Positions 1 to 12,202 of a DNA stretch of 64,000 nucleotides are shown one piece after another (the stretch's first letter is position 1; each line of letters begins with the position of its first letter). Location of the stretch: positions 2,008,214-2,072,213 of the forward strand of contig OZ038436.1 in assembly GCA_964036275.1 (NCBI GenBank). The letters run 5' to 3'. Origin of the DNA: Litoditis marina. Lineage: Eukaryota; Nematoda; Chromadorea; Rhabditida; Rhabditidae. Made by a program: the position numbers and the translations under genes. Under the pieces are notes generated by a model. The model had not been told where the DNA came from. It did not search any database and was given only the letters and a program-made list of their open reading frames with translations.

Positions 1-40
1 GTTGACGTCATATTTTTTCGAATGATGATAATACTTGAAA
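1..40. repeat. Fragment of TGACGTCA-bearing subterminal repeat
   Basis: These bases nearly match 37362-37401, part of the inverted-repeat arms that flank the transposase region. The perfect palindrome TGACGTCA is at 3-10. The match stops near base 40, where a different repeat begins, so this is a broken copy rather than an element end. Confidence 0.7.
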
Positions 41-760
41 AGTTGTCGATTTACTCAGTTTATATAGGCGGCGCAACATTCAATCGGAGTTATTTCACTC
101 TACAGTTTGAGGCTGAATTTGATTGGATTTTGACCCAAAATGGATGGCAAACGTAATAGTTGAAGTACTAATTGTATCATGTTAAATATTTCACATATTT
201 TTCACATATTTATTCATTCACTTCGCTTCGTTCCGAGGCGGTGATCATCATACATATCACAGATCTTTGTAGCAGCAGATTCTTCTGAGGTCTTGGTCCC
301 TTTCCTTCATAGAAGACTTCATGGTGGACTATCGAATGCTCTTATGGCATTGATCCAGTGACATGCGAGAAACTTCTTGGAGGGAGGGGGGAGAGAACTG
401 CTTGTGAAACATGCATTCCTGTTGGGAATACGGACCAGCGATTCCCAGTCGCGCGTGGCCCGGGTTTTCCTTCACGTCCATCAACCCGAATACCTGAATG
501 GACACGTAGTGTGGGGATCTTGGAAACAGGGCAACGAAGAGAGACTCCGTCTACCAACCAGTAGGAACTAGACCATGATGGAAAACTGTTAAATGTAATT
601 GTTAAATACAGGCAACATCTTCTCTGTGCAATCTAACTCAAACGGAATTGTTGGACACGTTTGAAAAGTGTGAAAGAACTTGTGAAGAGAGAATGCTCAT
701 TCGGAAAATGTTTCCAAAGGTTTGACATTAAACAATGATGGTGTTAGAATGTTTCCAAAT
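41..760. repeat. Interspersed repeat split by a younger insertion (41-186 and about 586-760)
   Basis: The two halves are contiguous in the copy at 43740-43975 and, inverted, at 40790-41055. All copies share a TATA-like TATATAGGCGG segment and a run ending in TTAAATGTAATTGTT. The extra 400 bp in this copy (187-585) is therefore an insertion. No coding potential was seen. Confidence 0.6.
187..585. repeat. Inserted repeat with GAGGCGGTGATCATCATAC core
   Basis: The copies at 43.9 kb and 41 kb lack this segment. The core near 235-255 recurs at about 53640-53660 and, inverted, at about 2255-2345. Beyond the core, parts of 320-440 resemble 53710-53800 (shared TCATGGTGGAC and GATCCAGTGACATGC). It may derive from a gene fragment, but its frames are broken and no product is recognisable. 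Confidence 0.5.
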
Positions 761-2230
761 GTTTGACATTAAACAACACATATCTTCGATGTTTTCTGTA
801 TGATGCACTGATTTTTTCATTTCATAAAGTTAATCATAATCAATACAACCTAACTCTGAATGACTTATATGCATATCGCGCAACACTCTATTTATAAAAT
901 TTTGGAACTCAATCATCTCGAATCAGAGCGTTTAAAACATAATACATAGCAGGTCAAAAGCGCAATAACACACACAATTGGAAAGTTGAAGTGACACAGG
1001 CAAAACTGAGCAACCGTGGAGACGAATAGTCAAAAGATTCACATGAATTGTTGTTGTTTTCGCCACAATACTGAAATACAATACAATACTGAAGTTTCAG
1101 ATAGAGTCTGTGGGACTTACCGAGACACATAGTGGGCGTGGTCAACTGGTGTCGACATGGATCATATAATCGATCCGATGTGGCAAAGAGAAGTTTCACA
1201 GAAAACTAGAATTTATTTCGAATGAAAAATAGCAGAAAGAAAATTTTATCCAAATGCATATACCAGGTTCTCCCAGATGTGACAAATCAAAATAATTTAC
1301 CTTATTTACTCCAAAGAAAGATATTACTGACTTGAATTGACCTGCTTTGAACAGGTTACCAGCAAATTTAGCTACGCTTCACTGTCCAATGTACTGTTTC
1401 TGTGAATAAATTGTTTTAGTATATTATTTACGCAACGCAACTCAAACGCATGAACAGAGCAAAATATGAAACTTAATGCGATTTTTTTCTGTTTCCCTTT
1501 TCATGACATTAATATACTTTACTAACGAGAACATCTGCGAAAACAGTTTCATGGAGTTTCATGGAGTTTCGTTTTTACGTAATCTCACTTCAGATTGTTT
1601 GGAAGAACGTGATCACCTTTAATATGTAATAATAGTATTATAAAGCAATATATAAAGTTGTTATCGTCATAAATGTAGGGTGAAAACTACTTCTTGTCGA
1701 TTTATGGTGAACTTGTCGTTTAGCCTTCTTATTGGTTCGGTTACCAATTGGTTGGAGCGACCTAAATCCTGGGTGCACGTAGTATGAACCCAGCCATATA
1801 GACATAGAATTATATCTGATAATAATTTCTCATTGGCTACACGGAAACGATTGAGGGGTGATTATTTTTAAAACTATTTCAAGTGAAATCGATTTCGCTC
1901 GAAGAATACATGAAAACACGTAATTCATGTGTCCTATGAATGGTACACAGGCGAATGCGGCGGCAGGAACAGGATCACTCAATGAGATGGGGCTATATAG
2001 AAAGCGTGCAACATTTGAGTATTGTACGGCATGAATGGCTGCGCGCAAACATTTTTCACACGAAAAATATCACTACTTGTCAGATATCACGAAGAGTGAG
2101 GTGAGCACTTTCATTCCCAATAGGAACATTCTTTCACGAGCAGTTATCGCTTCAAGAAGATACTCGCAATTCACTGAAGGAATGCCATTGAAACATTTGA
2201 TTGTCTAATATGATGTATTCTATAAAGGAG
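761..2230. other. AT-rich region without a recognisable gene
   Basis: No splice-flanked coding chain or conserved motif was found. The stretch at 850-900 is an inverted relative of 40175-40230. The short open frames on both strands look like chance. Confidence 0.5.
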
Positions 2231-2346
2231 AGGGCCAAGAATCACTCACTAGAGGTGTTACTAGAAAGATCTGTGTGATACTTCATGATTACCGCCTCGT
2301 AAGAAAGTGACATGAATGAATAAATATGTAAATGTGAAAAATTTAA
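2231..2346. repeat. Inverted copy of the 187-290 repeat arm
   Basis: Read on the minus strand, this matches about 187-290, including the TTTATTCATTCA stretch and an ACCGCCTC/GAGGCGGT segment. It may be a stranded terminal arm of the same family. Confidence 0.5.
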
Positions 2347-3360
2347 AATCTTCAAAAATGCTATCATGAATTCTGAAAAGGAGACGACATCAACAGTGAA
2401 AGCAGCAAGTTTTTGGATACGTCAAAGTGAATCCTAGTGATTTTATAAATGATACAAGCAAAGTTTTCATTGAGGACTTTATTGTAATTTTAATAAAATT
2501 TAGTGACCAAAAAACACTCTGGAGGCCTAAAACCGAAGTTCATTGCATTTCAACGTTGCATGGTGTTGGTGAATATAAAGTCGAGTCCCGTTGGTAGAGT
2601 TGTTTCAGCTATCGTGTACGAAGAACAAAAAAATTTCGATTAGCAGAACACTGATTTTCGCATTCATCTTTTCATATACCACTAATGACTGTGTAAAACT
2701 TCAGTTGTTGTTATTTTGAAAGATTCTACAATAAAACAGATCAGATCCCGCCCGAGGCTGGTTCTTTTACTGTCAAATCGAGGATGTATTTTGGTATTCG
2801 AACAAAATTCAAAGTGTTTTGAATTTTGTTTACATTATTACATTTTTTGTAAACTATTCTCTAAACAATTTCTCATCGAGTGAAATGTTTTTCGTACGAC
2901 GCGATTACGTAGACCACTCGAGCGTTGTACGCATTCTATTTCAGTGAGCTACACCGTTAATAGCAATAGGTGGTATTCGTTCATGATACCGATAATAGTA
3001 ATACGCTTTCCGAAAAACATCGTTCGGGGTTCATTCATTATATATTTGTTTCATCTTATATAGGATTCTTCTGTAGTTGAATTACTTTTTACTAGCTTTT
3101 TGGTACAGAAAAGAAGATACCGCGAGAACGCAAGATAATGTGATAAAAAACTTAACACGGTCAAATGTTTTGTGTCAGCATTAAGAATAGAAGACTTCTT
3201 CGGGCAGTATTGGTCAGAATTCTTAAGATATAATCATAAACCGAACATACGAACATTCTAGCTTTGAATGCTCGCCTAACAAACTTGGTATCTCACCAAA
3301 TATACGGTAAAATACTTCTTCCTGTTTAGTTGAAAACTCAGGCATTTGATGTTTACAAAG
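2347..3360. other. No feature seen
   Basis: AT-rich sequence with no convincing coding chain, RNA gene or clear repeat partner. A short ACGTTGCATG segment near 2551 resembles part of the 318-bp satellite unit at the right end of the window. Confidence 0.4.
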
Positions 3361-3439
3361 CGGGATGACCCAATTCATATACAGCGATGCGTACACGCTG
3401 CATAGGGGGGGGGAGGGGGTGCCAAACTTACAAATTGTG

Positions 3440-3499
3440 ATCTACCCCCGGAATCGAACCTGCGACCAAACGATTCGTAAACCACTGCGCTACGAGAGC
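3440..3499 (-). pseudogene. tRNA-like pseudogene or tRNA-derived repeat head
   Basis: On the minus strand there is an A-box-like TAGCGCAGTGG (3482-3492) and a perfect B box GGTTCGATTCC (3450-3460). The 5' segment reads GCTCTCG as in an acceptor stem. The region between the boxes is too short for a normal anticodon arm, and the 3' side lacks the complementary CGAGAGC. It is probably a decayed tRNA or the pol III head of a SINE-like repeat, not a working tRNA. Confidence 0.5.
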
Positions 3500-3660
3500 T
3501 CATGTCGAAGACACTTTCGAATCGAAGACATGTGTCCCTACACAGTGAAAACTGAGATATACAGTATTCTCCCGCTTCTCCGTTGGCGACGACTATATCA
3601 GACGACTATATGCCCACAATTGAGTTCTCCAAAACTCTACATAGTGGAATAAGTGACCTT
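3500..3660. repeat. Repeat containing an unfilled site of the 193-bp MITE
   Basis: The stretch around 3545-3600 (ending CGACGACTATAT) matches 40310-40570, except that the later copy carries a 193-bp insertion at TA. A third, inverted copy without the insertion lies at about 19150-19225. Confidence 0.55.
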
Positions 3661-5300
3661 CTCTATTTCGAGAAGGTGTCTATACTGTCCGTCAAAAGCA
3701 GAGTCCCGTGGAACTGGTTAAGTACAGGATAAGTTATTAACGTGAAACGACATTGTGCACGATTCCTATTTAGAATGCTAACTTTACGTAAATATTTAAT
3801 TTACTTCTAATAATGATAATAATTCATTCGTTCATATGTTTCAGAACAGACTTCAATCAAAAAACTATCTAATTATATAAACGCACGGAAAAGGGGAAAA
3901 AGAAAAGAGAATATACCAACACAAAATTTAGACATAAAACATTACAAAGCTAATCAAAAATTAGTGAAAGACTAATCGTAATAGTAACTGCCTCATAAAA
4001 CATTAAGAAACAATCATACCTAGTGAAACCTTAAATATTAAAACAACAAACACAAAGCGCCAAATCTACTCACATCCTTCTAGTCTCCGACACATTTCAC
4101 CTTGACGTCCAAAATTTTAAGTGCTGGGTGAACTTAAACAAGCAGCACTGGCCAACACCTAGGTTACAAGTTTCACAGCTGGTTTATGCGCACATCAATG
4201 TTCCATGTTTATCATATAGTCGACGAGTTCGTATTCATGTGTTGAACTTGAAATCCATGCAGAACATAACACATCATTCAGCCACTCGAACAATTTTTAC
4301 AATTTCATTGAAATACTACGAAATCATAACTGTATAATTATGAAGGAACTCATTATAGAAATATGTGTTCAGTGAAAGGTGCCACTCAAAATCGTTTCGA
4401 CCTTGATTCAAGACGATTTTGGTGTTGTTCTCAGAGGGTCGGGAACTGTTCAACATGTGTTGAATACTGGAACAGGATCACCCACTCATGATCCTCAGGA
4501 GTGAAAAACTATGTTAAACGGCGCACAACTAATATAAGGCCGTATTTTGTAAGCTCAAATTGCCGGGGTAAGCTATTTGTAAAAAATTTCCATGACCAAA
4601 TTCTAATCCAGGTAACGAATATTTATTATATTTTTGCCAAATAAGCGCAGGTTTGCTATTTCTACATATAGGTGCGATAAATATCAAAACGAGTGAGTAG
4701 GTTGTAGTACACCATTGGAATTTTACACAAATAGCGTACTGCTATTTGAGCTAACAAAATAATGCCACAGTTTTTCTTAGATGGACGATTTGCCACGTCC
4801 CCGCGTTGGTATTCGCACTGCAAAACTTCACATTAAAGTGCGCCACATCGTCGTTGCGCACAAAAGCGTATATAAAAGCTGATTTAATGATAAAACAACC
4901 AAAACAGTAATAAAGTCTTACAACGAGCTAGCTTGAATTTTTAGATAAGAAGCTGTTTCCTTACATTTTCTACATTTCAGCGTACCGTCCTCTAATGATT
5001 CTTAGTTAACATTTGAAGTTTGAACAGAGTCCAATTGAGAAAAGTGAAAACTGTACCAGTTCATTCTACCATTTAGATACCGCAGTTGAATCGGTGAGAT
5101 TCGAAATAAACAAATCGTCTTAAGCCAGATTTCATTGAAATACAACTACGGTAATGTCTGCACTTGAGGTTATGAAGAAGATGTGAAACATGCACCTGCG
5201 CCAAACGACCGCATTACATAACATTTATAAAATAGCGTCCGGTTCCCAAAAAAAAAGTTGAATCGACCGAGTATGCAGATATAAAAATATCGGAAACGCA
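3661..5300. other. Non-coding repeats, no gene seen
   Basis: Mostly unique-looking AT-rich sequence. A segment near 5180-5215 (TGTGAAACATGCACCTGCG) recurs with changes near 7150, 16030 and 57030. No exon-like chain or RNA gene was found. Confidence 0.4.
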
Positions 5301-5533
5301 GTCTAGAAACACCATTCCGTAACTATTTTTTTGATTGATTTATTTACATGCAAGCATGTGAGATACATAGAGAGAACGAAAAATGAATAAAAACCAAATG
5401 AATTTGAGCAATATGAAAACACGAATCGAAACATGGTGAACAGTAAGGTGAACATTGAATGAGCATATACATGACTACAGTACAACGATTGACACTTCAA
5501 TGGGGTTTTGACTAATAAACATAGTAAGGTCAG

Positions 5534-6600
5534 TTACAAGTGCTTTTCCGAAAAATATTTCTTGGCCGCCGCAAGAGAACTCGGAATATTTTTATTCTTG
5601 CTGTGTTTCAAGTATTTTGAACCGGTACGAATAGTGAAGAACTGTGCACGATGACTAGTTTTTGGTATTGGAAAGCTAATCTTCTCCTTTGTACCTCGGG
5701 TACGTGAACGATTGAACGTGAAAAAGTCAATCGCATTTAGACCACATTGTCCAGTTATTATTTTGTGTATAATAACTAAATCAGTTGTATTTCTTCTAGA
5801 TTTCAATGATATCAATTTTAATTTCCTGTTCCTAAATGAAGAGCTGGGAATAGTGCAATATTTGTAGCCACCAAGCCGGAAGAACAATTTTCTGGTGAAA
5901 TTATTCTGAACTGATTCAATTTTCTTTACGAATCCTCTATCTGAATTGAACACCGTTGTTCCGAACTCAACCATTGGACAAATATAGGTTTTGTACGCTT
6001 TAATTCAAATACTTTCTTTATTGGTTTTCAATACCTTGAAAAGATTGTAAGTTCTATATTTTGCTAACTGTACAATATGTCGCACATGATCTTTGAAGGA
6101 AAGACTGCTATTCAACAAGAAACCCAAATCTCTAACTTTTTCAGTGACTTGCTTCAGAACTGCTCCGTTCAATATATAGTTTTGCTTCGGGTTGTTGTAG
6201 CCCAGATGCATAACTTGTGATTTTACTACTGATAGTGGTAACCCTCAATCTACAGACCACTTATACATTCGATCTAAACAACTTTGCAGGACTTTGTTAG
6301 AACCTCTAGGCATAAACGACTTATAAACTTTCGTATCGTCTGCGAAGACCTTGCATTTCACACTCGAATCTGCAAGTGTGTTAGGTAATTCGCACGTGAA
6401 AATGTTAAACAGAACAGGAGAAAGCGCACTTCCTTGTGGAACACCACTAGTTATTTTGCGATTCGAAGAAAAACTTGAGTTTACTCTGACTGCAAAAGTG
6501 CGATTCGTTAAGTATTCTTTCACCCATGCTACAATCATTCTGTGAAATCCAAGTTTCTCCATTTTAAGAACTAGCAATTTATTTGAAGTTATCTACTGAG
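5534..6600 (-). pseudogene. Decayed 5'-truncated LINE reverse transcriptase (copy B)
   Basis: Three minus-strand frames read in order as the C-terminal part of a CR1/Jockey-type ORF2, with frame breaks near 6240 and 5990. The first (6577-6245) has the palm motifs TSGVPQGSALSPVLFN and FADD. The second (6211-6005) has the conserved VRDLGFLLN segment. The third (5974-5534) is the C-terminal tail. Everything before the palm is missing, as in typical 5' truncation. The 3' flank (about 5300-5533) contains GTAAATAAATCAATCAA on the minus strand, which fits a LINE tail. It cannot encode a working protein. Confidence 0.85.
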
Positions 6601-6975
6601 TCTCAAACTTCGAAATAATCGCATCGCGATAATCGCATCGCGATAAGCGCTATAGTTTATTTCGTTCCCACTGAGACCCATTGACTTCGTGCCATCATTC
6701 TCGGATGACTATCTCTAAGAGCAGAGATATGTATTCTAAAGATATTTTCCATCCACATGTTCTTAAGAAACTGAACAACCGCTACCAGAGATTAAGTTAA
6801 ATCGGTTCGAATACTGTTCGATTCGAAATCGTACAGTCAGGGTAAACACGTATCTACTACAGAAAAAAGTTGAGTAAAAAGACTACCTTGGAATGTGTTC
6901 CATGTTTCAGTTCGATTAAGCTGTTTCATGCACTAGAATGTTCCAGCGTCTCCATATAAGGCAGTCAAATCTTGC
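6601..6975. repeat. Interspersed repeat, copy 1 of 3
   Basis: The segment 6780-6965 matches 8520-8710 and, more weakly, 57100-57240, sharing TTTCAGTTCGAT and GGCGTCTCCATATA-like stretches. The part at 6615-6650 repeats ATCGCATCGCGATA. No coding function is apparent. Confidence 0.5.
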
Positions 6976-7119
6976 GGTCTGATGGATCTTTTACCGATTT
7001 ACAAAAACTAACTGAAGACAACGTTCCTATGCTTAACTAGGATGTGAAGGGGTAACACAGTAATTTTTCCCTATTTTCTTCACTTTCTCGAATAGCGAGT
7101 GCCACATTCTTTGAATTTA

Positions 7120-7560
7120 TATGAAAAAATCTGTCCCGAATAGGATATGGAGAAGATGTGAAACATACACTTGCGCCGGAAAACCGTTTGACCAAACGTT
7201 GATAATAGAAGGAGAGCGGTCTAGATCGACGCATATCATACCAAACTATTTTCTTTCAATTATGCTTTTTTCGGGCACCTCATTAGCGCAATCAGCACAA
7301 GGCCGATATATCATGAAAAATGTTGAAAAACACTGAATATAAATTTTTCGCGTCACTTTTCGAACGTTGACGGCAACACAAAAACAACTGTGACATAGTC
7401 GTAGCGAACTTGTATATTGATCTACACGGGAATTTTGCGGCGACATGGAGGGGTCACCGGCGGGTCGCCCGACCATTTTAGGTCTTTTCACTCTGAACAA
7501 TCTATATAATGAACAGTTAAATTGTTTGTTGATAAGCATCGAAGCCATAAACATCAAACG
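7120..7560. repeat. Possible dispersed non-coding repeat
   Basis: Short frames open in both orientations, and the CGCAAAATTCCCGTGTAGATC stretch (minus strand) resembles intergenic repeats I recall from Caenorhabditis. The open frames here are not conserved-looking proteins. Repeat status is from memory; no second copy was found in this window. Confidence 0.3.
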
Positions 7561-7779
7561 TTAAATTCTGAAAATAAAGTATCTCAAAATGTCAATCATT
7601 ATTCTATTCCGTAAATTGTTCTGCTTATTAAGAAATGCTATTAACATTTCGAAGAAAATTAAATTAATTAATTTGAAGTTGAGAAAACTTAATGAAAATT
7701 AAATTCAGAATAAACATGAATATTCAAAGACCATTGCGTTTTTAACTTTCGTTTTCGTTATGCCCATCGTTTCTGTTTT

Positions 7780-8060
7780 CTAGTACGCCGTTAGTAGAGT
7801 GGACGAAACACTGAGATGCGTTAGTTTTTGTGTTTGGCGGCGTCCGATGAAGCTATTATGGAATCAGTTGAAGAGAAGTGATTTATATTTGTGAGAACTT
7901 AGTTTCTTGTACGGAACTTGGTTAGTTTCCACGCGAGTGTTACACAAAACAAAAAAACCATTTTAGGTTGCCAAACGGTGCGCGACGTACGCACCTTACC
8001 AAAAACCAATTAGACATGTTGAGTGGAATGAAACTGAGTTTTGAGGGGTATTCAAACTGA
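7780..8060. repeat. Interspersed repeat, related to 52150-52470 and 41090-41260
   Basis: Shares a GTTTGGCGGCGTCCG-like core and a downstream GAGTGTTACACAAAACAAAAA stretch with 52150-52470 in the same orientation; part recurs inverted at 41090-41260. It contains no intact gene. Confidence 0.55.
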
Positions 8061-8519
8061 AGTTCTGTTTTCACTGTACAGTCATACACAACTTTGGTTT
8101 GTGTTACTCTCTCTGAAAACGGTGAACAAGAATGGTACTCAACCATTTTCCGATTCTCTGATCTAGATGATTTGTTGTTCGTTTCGCTATTGTATTTGAA
8201 CATGTCTTTCACGTTGGATGAAACACTATGAGATTGAACTGCATGAAAAATAGAAAAGAAGGTCAGTAACTCAAGAGGGAAATGAAAAATATAGTCTCGC
8301 AATTTTCCTGATCATTCTGACACAATAATTCAAAAAAACCTAAACTTGATAACATTCCGCTTACACTAAACGTATCTAAAACAAACATCATATATACTGT
8401 CGGTCAATCGCACAGTTACGTGAAATGTTGTTGATGTTGAACACAGCACAACTCAGAAGCGTGAAATGACAACCGTTTGAAATGATCTAATGAATCTTCA
8501 AACATCGAAATTAACGCGA

Positions 8520-8715
8520 TAAGCGCTACCTGAGAGATTAAGTTGAACCGGTTCGAATTGGTTCGAAATCGTAAAGTAGTGTGAAAACTTATCTACTACA
8601 AAAAAGTTAAGTTCAAAGGCTAGCTTGGAGTGTGTTTCATTTTTCAGTTCGATCAAGCTGTTTCGTGCACTGGAATGTTGCGGCGTCTCCATATATGGCC
8701 CAGTTGTGTGAACAA
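8520..8715. repeat. Interspersed repeat, copy 2 of 3
   Basis: Second copy of the family at 6780-6965, diverged by many substitutions. About 240 bp further on, 8945-8975 carries GCGCACTGTAGTGTTTCGG, a motif that recurs at about 18292, 43125 (inverted), 44540 and 52978. Confidence 0.5.
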
Positions 8716-9149
8716 ATTGATCCTTCTCTCGCTTCAAAACCACAACTAGATGAAAATTCCTACGCTGAACTAGCGATAAGAACTGTTTGAATCACAACAA
8801 AAATTGAACGCGCTCCAATGTTGTTTTTTGAAGTCTGTTTCATTCTATGTGAAGCACACAAAATAATAATTCAGATGTTTTGGTTTGTCTATTGTTGATA
8901 GTACAAACGCTCTCACAACAACACTAAGTAATACTTGACTATTGACAAGCGCACTGTAGTGTTTCGGTCGGTTTACCTAACCTTTTTTGTATTGTTCTGG
9001 TTATTAAAACGTCTTTCAAGACGAAAAGACGTGCATACAAGGAGATGTCCGGGTCGTAATATTGTTTTAAAAGGAGCGATAAAAATATAAACATGACATA
9101 TCAGAGAGCGGGTTCTGGTTTGGTCTCTGTTCTATTAATCCGCTGTTAT

Positions 9150-9150
<1 letters not shown>

Positions 9151-9246
<96 letters not shown>

Positions 9247-9304
9247 TTCTCTCCCCCTCTCTCTTTTTCTTTCTCTTTCTCTCTCCTTCTCTCTCTCTCC
9301 CTCC
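9151..9304. repeat. CT/GA microsatellite
   Basis: A nearly pure run of about 87 bp of (CT)n is followed by about 65 bp of interrupted CT/TTTC tract. Open frames across it on both strands are artefacts of the repeat. Confidence 0.98.
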
Positions 9305-10200
9305 CAAAAACACAATTTTTAAGTAGTTTTCACAGTTGTCAATTCAACCAAAAGTGAACACTTAACAGTCTAAAAAGTTTCGGACATTAACGGACATAAT
9401 GGCAAAAGGAAAGTTTCTGGTGAAAAGGTTTGATCTAAATCGAAGCGAATACAAAATACAAAAATACTCATTCCACTTTGATATGATATGAATTTGATAT
9501 GATACTCATAATCATTCGATCCATTCTATGTTCTAAAATAGGGTTTATTGATTATTTTTGTTACAATCCATTCATGACGTATGTAACCATTGTTGATGAT
9601 GTAATTCTACATGGATAATGAATTATTATTACTCCGACTAAGATGGTGAATATATCATTTTGTTTTTTGTGGGGCTCTTTCCATTGGATTTCAATGTTTC
9701 ATCATCTTTATGTAATCAGTGTTTCACCTTTTCTGTACTTTGAATGTTTTAAATAGTTAGGATAATTGTTCGTTAATCTTACAAAATCTATTTCCAAGTG
9801 ATAATTATTCAGTTCAAAGTTCAAATTTTTGCAGAGAACATTTTTAGTGTAAAACGAGGGGCTTGACGCTTGTTAACAAGTTTTTTTTCGACTATAGAGT
9901 TCACTCTGTATCACAGAAAAACTATGTCTTTAATTTTTGCAATTATTCACTGTGGAGTCAATTGATTGTTGCGACCTCCTACTACGCTATCTATACAAGA
10001 GGTGCAACATTGCGATGCACTAGAGGTAGATTTTCGACCATGATTCATAAGATTCAATAAAGAGAAAGAACTGAGAATTAACACCCAAACATTGAGTATT
10101 TTTTGATATTGAAAAAAAGTAATCTCTGTAACGGCATCCTCTGAACAAGACGTACATAAGAACTGTGTCACAACGTGTGAATAAATAAATATCATCTAAA
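9305..10200. repeat. Repeat-bearing spacer upstream of LINE A
   Basis: The part at 9880-10065 matches 55850-56040 (shared GCAACATTGCGATGCACTAGAGG), so it is a dispersed repeat. The remainder is AT-rich and shows no gene. The LINE probably begins in the GC-richer stretch just after 10200. Confidence 0.5.
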
Positions 10201-10257
10201 TATCATCCCCCATCGTTTTCTCGCCCCGAGCGGCTGCAAAAACATTCGCTCTGAACG

Positions 10258-10975
10258 ATGACTAAGCGCCCCAACCCTGAGTCTCCATCTTCAGTAAAAG
10301 CAACAGTTACTGAGGAGTTCTTAGTCAAGATGCAAGAAAATTATGCTGCCCTCCTAGAAGAGATCAAGTCCATCAAGAATGATCTTTCTACCATGCGTTC
10401 CACCTCCATCGAAGCACCTGGCTGGTTCCAAGAGAAAATGTCAACTAATCTCAAAGGAGCGGCAACCAAGGACCCATCTATTTCTTCTCTGGCCTTTTCG
10501 AGCTTCCTAATCCGTAAAGCGGCCAAAGCAACAGAGAAGAGTTTCAATGCTGTGATCGAAAAAATTCGCAGATACTGTCGATCGCAAAAACGACATCCAT
10601 GAAGTTCTCCCATCTGACCGCAAGCTCATTGACGCCATATGTGAGAAAGGAAGCCTAGTAAAACCAGTCTCATTCTGGCGCCAACCATCGAAGAATCCCA
10701 AAAAGCCTCGAGTAATAAAGGTTCATTTCGAAACCACAAAAGACCGCAACAACTTCATTTTCAACTTCCGCAAAAACCTGCCCACCCTCCCTGATCAACC
10801 TCGTCTGCCCACTTGCCGTCGTGATATGACCGTGCCCGAACTTGATCTACTCTATTCACTGCGAAAACAATGCTATGCTGCCAATTCTCAGATGGGACAA
10901 ATGAAGTACTACGTGAGAGATTTGGATATTTCCGAGCTAGCTGTTCCTCGCCCACTCAATGTACCGAACCAGTAG
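10258..10975 (+). pseudogene. LINE A ORF1 (nucleic-acid-binding protein), one frameshift
   Basis: The reading frame starts at ATG 10258 and runs in frame to about 10560. The rest is open in the +1 frame to TAG at 10973-10975, about 238 aa in total. The shift lies at or near a run of six A (10559-10564), so a one-base insertion is likely. The N-terminal part has coiled-coil-like heptads, as LINE ORF1 proteins often do. The C-terminal part (pattern RRDMTVPEL then YYVRDLDI) aligns with the ORF1 of LINE D at 50 kb (RRDYTQEQL then WVVRDMKL), which supports homology. ORF1 proteins of this group bind the element RNA. This copy is inactive unless a +1 frameshift occurs in translation. Confidence 0.8.
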
Positions 10976-11010
10976 GTTTTGCATGGGGAGCTACCCAACC
11001 TCTCTTCTAA

Positions 11011-12202
11011 GGGCCCGTTTCTCTGCTTTCTTACAATCTCACTTTCTTACGAAAAATCTTACTTTCTTACAAAAAAGTCTGACTTTCTTACAATTAATCT
11101 GACTTTATTACAATTAATCTGACTTTCTTACAACTAATCTGACTTTCTTACAATTAATCTGACTTTCTTACAATTAATCTGACTTTCTTAGAATAACTAT
11201 TACTTTTTCAAATGAAACTCACTCTCCGACAAAATCTTACCCAACATGTGAAAATGTGAGCCTTTCAACAGAACTTTTGAATTTTTATGAGATTCCATCC
11301 CGAATTTTATTAATTCGGGAAATTTTGATTTTCGCAACTCTCCCCTCCGTGGTAGTTTGTTTTTGTCGAAGCAACGGATGAAAACGAGACATCGGTACAA
11401 TGAGAATTTGAAATGGGACATCGGGATATTGGGACATTGGAGTGGGACCTTTCGAGGGACCCTCAGATAGAACGGAGCCATGTAACTTTCATAAGCGTAA
11501 AGGGTAAAAGTACTACGGGACTAAATTTCAGCATAAGTAAAAACTGGGGGGGGGGGAAGTAAAATGTTCCCTAATATTTTCGAACTATGCATTTATATTC
11601 TTATTGAATTCATTAACCGCCAGTGAGCAGTATATTAGCCAAAGCTTTCAAAGTTGAAGCCATACAAAATCTTATAGTTCTCCATTTGACACCAAAAAGT
11701 TTGAGCTTTCTCATGTGATAAATGATCAAGAAGAGACGGTGAACTCTGTTCCACCATTCGATGCAGTAATCCGTCAAGTATTCAGGAAGTCTTTTTCAAA
11801 CGGTTCATAATTTTGTTTTCAAACTTCCAGAGTTTGTAGTAGTAGGTGCAGGAGACACTGTTGTTGTTTATCACTATTTGCTGATATAAAAATGAAATAA
11901 ACCGAAGACAACTCAATTTCTCCACTCCCAAGAAATATTTTAGTTCAAAAGAGAATGTAAAATGAGAAAAAAAGGTTAGAAACTGAAATTTGGAAAAATT
12001 GAGCCTTTTCGAGAAGGTATTTTTGTGAACGCATGATTTTTCATTAGAAAGTAAGATTTTTCGTGAGAAAATGAGATTTCCGTGAGAAAGTGAGATGTTT
12101 CGTGAGAAAGTAAGACTAATTGTAAGAAAGTCAGATTTTTTGTAAGAAAGTCAGATTTTTTTGTGAGAAAGTAAGATTGTTGGTAAGCAGAGAAACGGCA
12201 CC
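11011..12202. mobile_element. Harbinger-like inverted-repeat element inserted in LINE A
   Basis: The left end reads GGGCCCGTTTCTCTGC and the right end, reverse complemented, reads GGTGCCGTTTCTCTGC; homology continues inward for about 40 bp. TAA flanks both sides (11008-11010 and 12203-12205). A GGG/GG terminus with a TAA or TTA duplication is typical of PIF/Harbinger MITEs. The left arm holds about five copies of a 20-bp unit (TTACAATTAATCTGACTTTC, about 11088-11195). The right arm holds related inverted units (about 12040-12180). No transposase is visible, so it is non-autonomous. It separates ORF1 from ORF2 of the LINE and supplies the start codon now in front of ORF2. Confidence 0.8.

Noticed and set aside
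7246..7557. 103-codon minus-strand frame with GRPAGDP and Cys pairs
   Set aside because: It lies in a probable dispersed repeat, is open in several frames, and shows no splice context or recognisable domain.
9067..9357. Open frames encoding long Ser/Leu or Arg/Glu repeats
   Set aside because: They are translations of the CT/GA microsatellite on both strands, with no start context or conserved sequence.
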